A stretch of DNA of 10,932 bases from Candidatus Aerophobota bacterium. GTDB taxonomy: Bacteria; Aerophobota; Aerophobia; Aerophobales; AE-B3A. Shown one piece after another: positions 4,656 through 10,932 of this stretch (position 1 is its first letter; each line of letters starts with the position of its first letter). Made by a program: the position numbers and the translations under genes. Where the stretch lies: assembly GCA_030616535.1 (NCBI GenBank), contig JAUWXE010000031.1:1-10932 (forward strand), read 5' to 3'. The notes under the pieces are model-generated. The model searched no databases and was not told where the DNA came from. It saw nothing but the letters and a program-made list of their open reading frames with translations.

Positions 4656-6363
4656 TCTGTATATCCTCCTCCCGATTTTCTACCAAAACCACCACAGCCA
4701 GACGGGGATGAGTGGAAGGAGCATAACCTATGAACCAGTTATGGGGCTTCTGGCCCTCGGATACCTCTGCTGTGCCGGTTTTCCCAGAAATTTCCACTAT
4801 TTTATTTTTTACCCGCCACCCTGTCCCTCTCCGCACTACGTCTCTTAAGGATCTTCTTAGAAAATTGAGTGTAGCCGGAGAAAGAGGAACTCTTCCCATC
4901 TTTTGAGGTTGAAATTCTTTGATAAGAGCACCTCTCGGGCTCACTATTTTCTTTATCAAATAGGGCCTAATCAGGTATCCTCCATTGGCTATAACGCTGA
5001 TGACTTTGAGCATTTGAACCGGGGTAACTAAGATGTACCCCTGTCCGATGGAAAGATTGACCGTGTCCCCTCCATACCAGGCCTCCCCTTTGTATTTTTT
5101 CTTCCACTCCGGAGTGGGTAAAAACCCTTGCTTCTCAGAGAAAAGATCTATACCGGTGGGCTTGCCTAAACCAAAGAGGCGAGCGTATCGAATTATTCGT
5201 TTTACTCCCAGGCGCAAACCCAGTTGATAAAAGTATACATTGCAGGAATGGATAATAGCTTCTTCCAGATTTATTCTCCCATGACCTTCTTCTTTCCATC
5301 CTTTAAACACTCGATTACCAATGGTAAAACTTCCTCCACAAAAGAAGGTATCCTCCTTGCTAATAATTCCCTCTTCTAGAGCTACTGAGGCGATTATTAC
5401 TTTAATAGTAGAGCCAAGAGGATATTCTCCCCTCATAACTCGATTCTCCAACGGATGCAAAGGTTCATCTCTTAATCTATTCCACTCACTTTCTGATATG
5501 CCCCAGGAAAAGAGATTGGGATCAAAACCAGGGTGACTCACCAGGGCAAGGATCTCCCCGCTATATGGATCACCAATCAATACCACCCCTTTCCTCTCCC
5601 CCAACTCTTTTTCAGCAATCTCCTGCATTCGAAGGTCGATGGTTAAATAGAGATTATGGCCCGGTAGGGGATCTTTCTCGGAAATTGTTCTTAAGGCGCG
5701 GCCATGAGCATCTACTTCTACTTGTCTACCCCCTTTTTCTCCCTGCAGATATCTATTGTATACTTTTTCCACTCCCATCTTTCCCACCAGATCTCCCAAC
5801 TCGATGCCATAGCCAGAACTAAGAGAAAGCTCAGCCTGGCTCACCTCTCCCAGGTGACCAAGAAGGTGAGAGGCGAGTCTACCGTAAGGGTAAGTCCGTA
5901 CTGGTTGGGCAATAATGACTACTCCGGGAAATTCTTCCTCTCTCTCCAGGAGAAAAGTCACGGTGGAGATACCCACATTTCTTTTCAATACTACAGGTCT
6001 AAAAGGATTGGAGGCCTTGCCAAGTCTTTCCAGAATAACCTTTTTATCTAGCTTTAAAATTCTGGCTAGGTGATCGAGAAGATGGTCTGGATTACTCACG
6101 TTGGATGGAATTACCCCTACTGAAAATGAGGCCTCATTTTGAGTTAACTTCTCACCATTTCTATCCAAAATAAGACCCCGGGTACAGGGAAGAGGAAGGA
6201 GTTGAAGGCGAGAATTCTTAGAAATACTAAGATATCTTTCTCCTTCTATTAGTTGCAACCAGGCCATTCTTGCCAGAAGAATGAGAAAACAGCAAGCTAT
6301 GACAACCCATAAAACTTTAATCCGTGTCTCAAACCTCTCTCTTTTACCTCTTGCTGGAACCAA
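4597..6363 (-). CDS. mrdA: Penicillin-binding protein 2, peptidoglycan transpeptidase
   Basis: This class B PBP cross-links new glycan strands during cell elongation and forms a complex with RodA. The 588 residues comprise a single N-terminal membrane anchor (about 16-38), a dimerisation/pedestal domain (about 55-225) and a transpeptidase domain (about 250-580). Catalytic motifs are Ser318-Thr-Ile-Lys321, Ser373-Cys-Asn375 and Lys528-Thr-Gly530, with HNWFIGYAP at 541-549. The residue two before the active Ser is Leu (YPLGSTIK), where the family usually has Pro. The start is TTG 6363, chosen because AAGGAG lies about 6 nt upstream and no ATG occurs before residue 33. The first codons overlap the end of prmC by 67 nt, and the stop overlaps rodA. 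The pairing with rodA makes the assignment firm. Confidence 0.95.
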   Translation of the reverse strand: MVPARGKRERFETRIKVLWVVIACCFLILLARMAWLQLIEGERYLSISKNSRLQLLPLPCTRGLILDRNGEKLTQNEASFSVGVIPSNVSNPDHLLDHLARILKLDKKVILERLGKASNPFRPVVLKRNVGISTVTFLLEREEEFPGVVIIAQPVRTYPYGRLASHLLGHLGEVSQAELSLSSGYGIELGDLVGKMGVEKVYNRYLQGEKGGRQVEVDAHGRALRTISEKDPLPGHNLYLTIDLRMQEIAEKELGERKGVVLIGDPYSGEILALVSHPGFDPNLFSWGISESEWNRLRDEPLHPLENRVMRGEYPLGSTIKVIIASVALEEGIISKEDTFFCGGSFTIGNRVFKGWKEEGHGRINLEEAIIHSCNVYFYQLGLRLGVKRIIRYARLFGLGKPTGIDLFSEKQGFLPTPEWKKKYKGEAWYGGDTVNLSIGQGYILVTPVQMLKVISVIANGGYLIRPYLIKKIVSPRGALIKEFQPQKMGRVPLSPATLNFLRRSLRDVVRRGTGWRVKNKIVEISGKTGTAEVSEGQKPHNWFIGYAPSTHPRLAVVVLVENREEDIQIASQITREIFSQIFEKNVH

Positions 6364-7337
6364 AATTTACTCCTTAAAAAAATTGTCCTGGTAAGCACTA
6401 CCCGTTTCTTTCCCTGGTAATCCGAGACAATCTTAGGGGGTAAAAACTGAGGTTGGGCCGAAATTAAATCCTTTATAATCTTGGCCTGACCATATCCAAT
6501 CTCTAGAGCAAGAAGACCGGTTTTATTCAAAAAACGGGGAGCTTGCCGGATAATTCTTCTATGGATACTTAATCCATCTTCTCCACCTTCCAGAGCGACC
6601 TTCGGTTCTTTTTTTACCTCAGGTGGCAAATTCCTCATCTGGGTAGAGGCTACATAGGGAGGATTGGAAATTATTAAATCAACTCTTCTCTGCAAGCCGA
6701 GCCTGGTGAGAGGGGTAAATAAATCTCCCCTTAAAAACTCAACTCTTTTATCCACATGATGCAATCGGGCATTGTCCCTGGCTACTTCCAAAGATTCGGG
6801 CGAAATATCGACCGCCCAGATCTTTGATCTTTGTAATTGCTTGGCTAAAGTTATGGCAATGTTTCCACAACCCGTTCCCAGATCAACGGCCATAAATTTC
6901 CTTCCCCTCGTTAAACTAGCTGCTTGAAGAACCTTTTCTACTAATATCTCGGTCTCAGGACGGGGTATATAGACCCTCGGATCCACCTTAAAACTGTATC
7001 CCATGAAATCTTGTTTGCCGGTAAGATGAGATAGGGGGACATGTTGAGCACGTTTCTTGACCAAATTTTGGAAAAGGATGCGCACTGAACAAGAAAGATC
7101 TTGATTAACCACAAGACAAAGATCAAAACGTTTTTTCTGTAAAAGGTGGCCCAGTAGAAGTTCCGCATTCAGGCCAGGATTCTCGATTCCTCTTTTTTCC
7201 AAATACCGACTAGCCCACTCAAGGCTCCTCTTAACTGTCCAGACCTTTCTATCATTTCTCTCTATATTTTCGCTAGCTATTTCTGCACCTGTTGATAAAG
7301 ATCCACCATTTCCATAGCAGAGATGGCTGCCTCCCAC
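6297..7337 (-). CDS. prmC: Peptide chain release factor N5-glutamine methyltransferase PrmC/HemK
   Basis: PrmC methylates the Gln of the GGQ motif in release factors RF1 and RF2, using SAM. The N-terminal helical domain spans about residues 33-110. A methyltransferase domain follows with IPRPETE at 124-130, the SAM loop DLGTGCGN at 152-159, AVDISPES at 175-182 and the catalytic NPPY at 225-228. Family similarity ends near VVLTR (317). The last 29 residues are a tail, most of which lies in the mrdA overlap. The start is uncertain. The only standard in-frame start before the conserved domain is GTG 7337, which adds about 30 unusual residues inside ribH. An ATG at 7255 has a better position but is out of frame by one base. 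It sits between ribH and mrdA, and the function is not in doubt. Confidence 0.92.
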   Translation of the reverse strand: MGGSHLCYGNGGSLSTGAEIASENIERNDRKVWTVKRSLEWASRYLEKRGIENPGLNAELLLGHLLQKKRFDLCLVVNQDLSCSVRILFQNLVKKRAQHVPLSHLTGKQDFMGYSFKVDPRVYIPRPETEILVEKVLQAASLTRGRKFMAVDLGTGCGNIAITLAKQLQRSKIWAVDISPESLEVARDNARLHHVDKRVEFLRGDLFTPLTRLGLQRRVDLIISNPPYVASTQMRNLPPEVKKEPKVALEGGEDGLSIHRRIIRQAPRFLNKTGLLALEIGYGQAKIIKDLISAQPQFLPPKIVSDYQGKKRVVLTRTIFLRSKFWFQQEVKERGLRHGLKFYGLS

Positions 7338-7744
7338 CCCCGGTTTCCTGCTTTAGTACCTGCTCTCTCGATTGCCTGCTCCAAGGTATCGGCAGTAATA
7401 ACTCCAAAAATAATGGGAATTTCTTCCTTTAAAGCTAAGGTGGAGATTCCCCGGGCTACTTGAGATGATATCAGCTCAAAATGAGGTGTCTCGCCCCGAA
7501 TAATAGCTCCCAGGCAAATCAGGGCATTAAACCTTTCCTTTTTAGCTACCCTTGAGGCTAGAGCCGGGATCTCGAAAGAACCAGGAACCCAAATAATCTC
7601 AATATCTTCTCCCTTTACCTCGTGCCTCTGTAGTGCATCCAGGGCTCCTTCTAAAAGTTTCTGAGTGACAAACTCATTAAACCGTGAAACTATTATTCCA
7701 AACCTTAGTCCTTTACCTCTGATCTTCCCTTTATAAGTTTTCAT
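7277..7744 (-). CDS. ribH: 6,7-dimethyl-8-ribityllumazine synthase
   Basis: RibH condenses 3,4-dihydroxy-2-butanone 4-phosphate with 5-amino-6-ribitylaminouracil to give lumazine, the substrate of riboflavin synthase. At 155 residues it has the usual family length. Visible family segments are IIVSRFNEF at 17-25, WVPGSFEIP at 52-60, ALICLGAIIRGETPHFE at 74-90, with the catalytic His at 88, and GVITADTLEQA at 113-123. ATG 7744 overlaps the ribBA stop as ATGA, and a GGAGGGGAGG tract lies just upstream, so translation is probably coupled to ribBA. The enzyme usually forms icosahedral or pentameric shells, but the sequence alone does not tell which. Confidence 0.96.
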   Translation of the reverse strand: MKTYKGKIRGKGLRFGIIVSRFNEFVTQKLLEGALDALQRHEVKGEDIEIIWVPGSFEIPALASRVAKKERFNALICLGAIIRGETPHFELISSQVARGISTLALKEEIPIIFGVITADTLEQAIERAGTKAGNRGWEAAISAMEMVDLYQQVQK

Positions 7745-8964
7745 AGTTTCCTCCCCTCCTTATCAAAACTCAGCAGGTGACCGAGTTTTTTCCGCTTGGT
7801 CTTCAAATATTCCCTGTTCATATCGTTAGGCTTTATCTCCAAAGGAATGCGTTCGCTAATCTCCAATCCATACCCTTTTAAGCCAACTATTTTGCGGGGA
7901 TTATTGGTTAAAAGTCTGATCCGGTGAAGTCCCAAATCGGCCAGGATCTGAGCTCCAATCCCATAATTCCGTAGATCTGGCTCAAAACCAAGCTTCCGAT
8001 TTGCCTCCACCGTATCCATCCCTCTGTCCTGAAGCTCATATGTCTTGAGCTTATTTAATAATCCGATTCCGCGCCCCTCCTGGTTTAAGTAAAGTACCAC
8101 CCCACATCTTACCTTTCCTATCATATGTAAGGCGATCTCTAGCTGATCCCCACAGTCACAGCGAAGGGATTTGAAAACATCTCCCGTAAGGCATTGAGAA
8201 TGGACCCTCACCAGAACATCCTCTCTATTTCTTACTTTTCCTTTTACCAGAGCAAGATGGATTCTATCCTCAAGGAGAGTCCTATAGGCGATGAGTTTAA
8301 AATTCCCGTAGTCAGTGGGAAGATCGGTAGTAACTTCTCTTTTAACCAGCTTTTCCTTCTTCCAGCGATATGATATGATGTCAGCCAGACTGCATATCTT
8401 CAAGCCATGGTGATTAGCGAAAGATAAAAGTTGCCGAAGTGTGGCCATCCTGCCATCTTCTCCCATCATCTCACAGAGAACACCTGCCGGATAAAATCCC
8501 GCTAACCTGGCTAAATCTACCGCTGCCTCAGTATGACCAGCTCTTACCAGAACTCCTCCTTCTTTGCTAATTAAAGGGAACACGTGGCCAGGCTTTGCCA
8601 GATCTTCCTCTTTAGTCTGAGGGTGGATGAGAACCTCTATAGTCCGGGCTCGGTCAAAGGCAGATATTCCAGTAGTAGTATTATGCTTGGCATCCACGGA
8701 AACAGTAAAGGGAGTCCCTTTGAGAGAGGTATTTTCATTTACCATGGGACTAAGCCCCAACTCCCGGGCTCTCCTAGAGGTTATAGCCATACAGATCAAC
8801 CCTCTTCCGTATTTAGCCATGAAGTTTATTGCCTCAGGAGTGGCTTGGGAAGCGGGGATTATAAGATCACCCTCATTTTCTCGATCTCTGTCATCCACCA
8901 CGATCACCATTTTACCTTCTTTAAAGTCCTTTATAATTTCATCTATCGGATTAAATTCCATCAT
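7741..8964 (-). CDS. ribBA: Bifunctional 3,4-dihydroxy-2-butanone 4-phosphate synthase / GTP cyclohydrolase II
   Basis: Both first steps of riboflavin synthesis are fused in 407 residues. The RibB half (about 5-203) converts ribulose 5-phosphate to the butanone phosphate. It shows DDRDRENEGD at 24-33, YGRGLICMAIT at 52-62 and GHTEAAVDLA at 143-152. The RibA half (about 208-405) opens GTP. It shows VHSQC, then LRCDCGD, with Zn ligands Cys258, Cys269 and Cys271. It also has NQEGRGIGL at 294-302, with the catalytic Arg298, and NNPRKI at 354-359. Both halves look intact. Two adjacent ATGs (8964 and 8961) follow GAGGTGAG, and the second has the better spacing (about 7 nt). A 64-nt gap separates it from ribE, and it overlaps ribH by 4 nt. 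Confidence 0.96.
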   Translation of the reverse strand: MMEFNPIDEIIKDFKEGKMVIVVDDRDRENEGDLIIPASQATPEAINFMAKYGRGLICMAITSRRARELGLSPMVNENTSLKGTPFTVSVDAKHNTTTGISAFDRARTIEVLIHPQTKEEDLAKPGHVFPLISKEGGVLVRAGHTEAAVDLARLAGFYPAGVLCEMMGEDGRMATLRQLLSFANHHGLKICSLADIISYRWKKEKLVKREVTTDLPTDYGNFKLIAYRTLLEDRIHLALVKGKVRNREDVLVRVHSQCLTGDVFKSLRCDCGDQLEIALHMIGKVRCGVVLYLNQEGRGIGLLNKLKTYELQDRGMDTVEANRKLGFEPDLRNYGIGAQILADLGLHRIRLLTNNPRKIVGLKGYGLEISERIPLEIKPNDMNREYLKTKRKKLGHLLSFDKEGRKL

Positions 8965-9028
8965 CTCACCTCTTGTAAATTGCTCTGGAACCTTACAAAT
9001 TCTTATCGGCTCTTTGCTGGTTTTCAGT

Positions 9029-9667
9029 TCAATACCCCATGGTTTTTAAAAACTCTTTATCAATTCTCGAGCCGCCCCCACTTTGGTTCTGGATCATTTT
9101 CTCTATATATTTGGAAATTATATCTACTTCCAGGTTAAGTAAATCCTCTTCTTTCTTTCGACCCAGGGTAGTGTTGTTTAAGGTAAAAGGGATAAGATGA
9201 ACGGTAAAATTCGAAGCTCGGCAATCAGTTACGGTTAAACTAACCCCATCAACAGATATACGGCCTTGATTAACTATATATTTCGCCAGATGCGGGGAAA
9301 ATTCAATCTGCATTACGGTCTCCCCCACCCTTTTATCTATTCTCCATATCCTGCCTACTCCATCCACATCCCCGGTTACTATATGTCCTCCTAAAGGAGA
9401 TGATAGACTCATCGCTCTTTCTAGATTAACTCTGTCTCCCTCTTTTATCCGCAATAAATTAGTTTTATTCAGGGTTTGAGCCATTATTTCGACAGAGAAA
9501 GTTTCCTTTTCTACCTCAGTCGCCGTTAAACAAACCCCATTCACCGCTATACTGTGGGAAGGTTTGGTTCCCTGCAATACTTTCTTTGCTCTTATTCTCA
9601 ACCCATAAGAAGACCTCATCCATACTTTTTCCACTATTCCTATCTCTTCTATTATTCCGGTAAACAT
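9029..9667 (-). CDS. ribE: Riboflavin synthase, alpha subunit
   Basis: This enzyme dismutates two 6,7-dimethyl-8-ribityllumazine molecules into riboflavin and the pyrimidine that RibH re-uses. The 212 residues hold the two tandem lumazine-binding barrels of the family. The first starts at MFTGIIEEIG with NGVCLTATEV at about 43-52. The second starts after GGHIVTGDVDG at about 93-103 with DGVSLTVTD at about 139-147. ATG 9667 is preceded by a GGGAGGGGAG tract about 9 nt upstream, and 21 nt separate it from the E2 stop, so it is in the same operon. It is called ribE here (ribC in E. coli nomenclature). No FMN riboswitch precedes it. Confidence 0.95.
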   Translation of the reverse strand: MFTGIIEEIGIVEKVWMRSSYGLRIRAKKVLQGTKPSHSIAVNGVCLTATEVEKETFSVEIMAQTLNKTNLLRIKEGDRVNLERAMSLSSPLGGHIVTGDVDGVGRIWRIDKRVGETVMQIEFSPHLAKYIVNQGRISVDGVSLTVTDCRASNFTVHLIPFTLNNTTLGRKKEEDLLNLEVDIISKYIEKMIQNQSGGGSRIDKEFLKTMGY

Positions 9668-9688
9668 GACCTATCACTCCCCTCCCAG

Positions 9689-10843
9689 TTATTTACCAAT
9701 TAATAAAAGAGAAGGTCTTTCCAATCCTCGCTTTATTTCCTGCAGGAATTTTGCTCCCCTATACCCGTCTATCACTCGATGATCGCAAGATAGAGTCATC
9801 TCCATCATAGGCCTTATCTCTATTCTATTATCTATCACCACGGCTTTTTCTTTAATTTCTCCGCTAGCCAGCAGAGTGGCCTGGGGAGGGTTGATTATGG
9901 CAGTGAATGTCTTAATTCCAAACATTCCCAGGTTAGAAAGAGTGAAGGCCGCTCCCTCTAATTCCTCTAGAGAAAGGCTGTCTTTATTAGCCTTTTCAAC
10001 CAATTCCTCTCTTTTCTTAGCTATTTGGAGAAGATTTTTTTTATCTATGTCCTTAATCACCGGGACGATGAGCCCTTTATCTGTGGCCACAGCTAATCCT
10101 ACATTAATCTCTGAGTGTGAGGTGATCCTGCCGGCCTCGAAAGTGGAATTTACCCGGGGAAACTTACTCAAAGCACGGCCGCAAGATTTAATTAACAGAT
10201 CAGTGTAGGAAACTCGAACTTCTTCTTTTTCCTTAAATTCTTTTAGTAAATCATCCCGCATGGCTTGGGATTTCGAGAAATCAACCTCCACCGTAAGATA
10301 AAAATGAGGGATTTCCCTTTTGCTCTTCTCCATTCGCTGAATCATGATTTTTTCTAACCGGGAAAGAGAAACCACCTCCTCCGGGACAGCTTCTTTTTCT
10401 TTGGCTACTTTAATTACATCCTCCTTAAGCACTCTTCCTCCTGGACCACTTCCCTTTATAGTAGAAAGGTCAATCCCATAGTCTCTGGCCAACTTTTTGG
10501 CCAGGGGGGAGGCTTTAACAGGTTCCTGAATGGGCGGCTTTTCCGGGGCTTTTTCCTCAATGGGTTTCTCGGGTGCCTCTGCCTCCTGAGGAATTTCCTC
10601 CTTCATACTACCGGCGATATAGGCAATGGTTTTGGTTACAGGTATAATCTCACCTGCCGGAGCAACGATTTTTCTCAAAAATCCAGAAGTAAGTGCCTCC
10701 ACCTCCATATTGGCCTTATCAGTGGCAATCTCCAAAAGTGGTTCACCTTCCTTAACTCTGTCTCCCTCGCCTTTTAACCACTGGATAATCTCTCCCTCCT
10801 CCATGGTCTCTCCCAACTTGGGCATTATCACCTTACTGATCAT
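9689..10843 (-). CDS. 2-oxoacid dehydrogenase complex E2, dihydrolipoamide acyltransferase
   Basis: E2 is the lipoylated core of pyruvate, branched-chain or related 2-oxoacid dehydrogenase complexes and transfers the acyl group to CoA. The 384 residues have one lipoyl domain (1-78, lipoylated Lys43 in EIATDKANMEVE) and a short Glu/Pro/Ala linker (80-110). The peripheral subunit-binding domain follows (111-147, SPLAKKLARDYGID, GSGPGGRVLKEDV). The catalytic acyltransferase domain (about 157-384) has DHRVIDG at 354-360, so His355 and Asp359 are catalytic. ATG 10843 has AGGAG 7 nt upstream. No E1 or E3 gene lies next to it on this side, so acyl specificity cannot be assigned from context. It leads the operon that continues into the rib genes. 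Confidence 0.93.
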   Translation of the reverse strand: MISKVIMPKLGETMEEGEIIQWLKGEGDRVKEGEPLLEIATDKANMEVEALTSGFLRKIVAPAGEIIPVTKTIAYIAGSMKEEIPQEAEAPEKPIEEKAPEKPPIQEPVKASPLAKKLARDYGIDLSTIKGSGPGGRVLKEDVIKVAKEKEAVPEEVVSLSRLEKIMIQRMEKSKREIPHFYLTVEVDFSKSQAMRDDLLKEFKEKEEVRVSYTDLLIKSCGRALSKFPRVNSTFEAGRITSHSEINVGLAVATDKGLIVPVIKDIDKKNLLQIAKKREELVEKANKDSLSLEELEGAAFTLSNLGMFGIKTFTAIINPPQATLLASGEIKEKAVVIDNRIEIRPMMEMTLSCDHRVIDGYRGAKFLQEIKRGLERPSLLLIGK

Positions 10844-10884
10844 AATCTGTCTCCTATCAGTTCCCTAACGCTTTTGGTAGATAA

Positions 10885-10913
10885 ATTCTAAGACAAAGAA
10901 GGGGAGTTGTCAA
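10885..10913 (-). promoter_or_regulatory. Promoter of the E2-rib-prmC-mrdA-rodA operon
   Basis: TTGACA (10908-10913), a 17-nt spacer and TAGAAT (10885-10890). The predicted start near 10878 leaves a leader of about 35 nt, too short for an FMN riboswitch. This marks E2 as the first gene of the operon. Downstream genes to rodA follow with overlaps or short gaps and no visible terminator. Confidence 0.85.
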
Positions 10914-10932
10914 GCACCGCGGGACTCTTCGG

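Noticed and set aside
8965..9028. Separate promoter or regulatory RNA between ribE and ribBA
   Set aside because: Only a weak TTGTAA/TTACAA inverted repeat was seen. There is no -35/-10 pair and too little room for a riboswitch.
8584..9138. Plus-strand open frames of 140-184 codons across ribBA/ribE, and similar ones at 1723-2007, 2338-2795, 4558-4848 and 5565-6051
   Set aside because: They lie opposite well-identified genes, have no matching family motifs, and have no SD or promoter context.

Overview
The window is bacterial and a little below half G+C. It is packed almost entirely on the minus strand, so genes run from high to low coordinates. Four promoters share a perfect CTTGACA -35 box and a near-consensus -10 box. 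Short overlaps and strong Shine-Dalgarno (SD) sequences are common, and TTG or GTG starts are used. Nothing here fixes the phylum. A cyclic-di-GMP riboswitch, the PBP2/RodA rod-elongation pair, and the short (about 420 aa) form of LeuC point to a rod-shaped bacterium. The lineage is left open.

Region 1 (10913 down to 3540) looks like one long operon led by a strong promoter. Its order is a dihydrolipoamide acyltransferase (E2), riboflavin synthase alpha (ribE), ribBA, ribH, the release-factor glutamine methyltransferase prmC, PBP2 (mrdA) and rodA. The three rib genes supply most riboflavin enzymes, but ribD is not in the window and no FMN riboswitch was seen. PrmC modifies release factors. 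PBP2 and RodA are the transpeptidase and glycosyltransferase of the elongasome. The operon therefore joins cofactor supply, translation termination and cell-wall elongation. The last three genes overlap their predecessors by about 60 nt each.

Region 2 (3494 down to about 2940) has no conventional gene and is the most unusual part. A perfect TTGACA/TATAAT promoter drives a clear c-di-GMP-I (GEMM-I) riboswitch followed by an intrinsic terminator. Just past the terminator, a 10-nt segment is perfectly complementary to the second arm of the aptamer and lies directly before a strong SD. Only very small open frames follow. A 63-codon open frame without a start codon comes next and runs into the promoter of region 3.

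Region 3 (2967 down to 772) is a two-gene unit with its own promoter: a stand-alone homocysteine S-methyltransferase domain protein, overlapped by a LeuC-type 3-isopropylmalate dehydratase large subunit. No small subunit (leuD) follows.

Region 4 (730 down to 1) is a promoter (TTGACA-N17-TAAAAT with an extended -10) and the first 191 codons of a secreted coiled-coil repeat protein. This protein runs off the left edge of the window.
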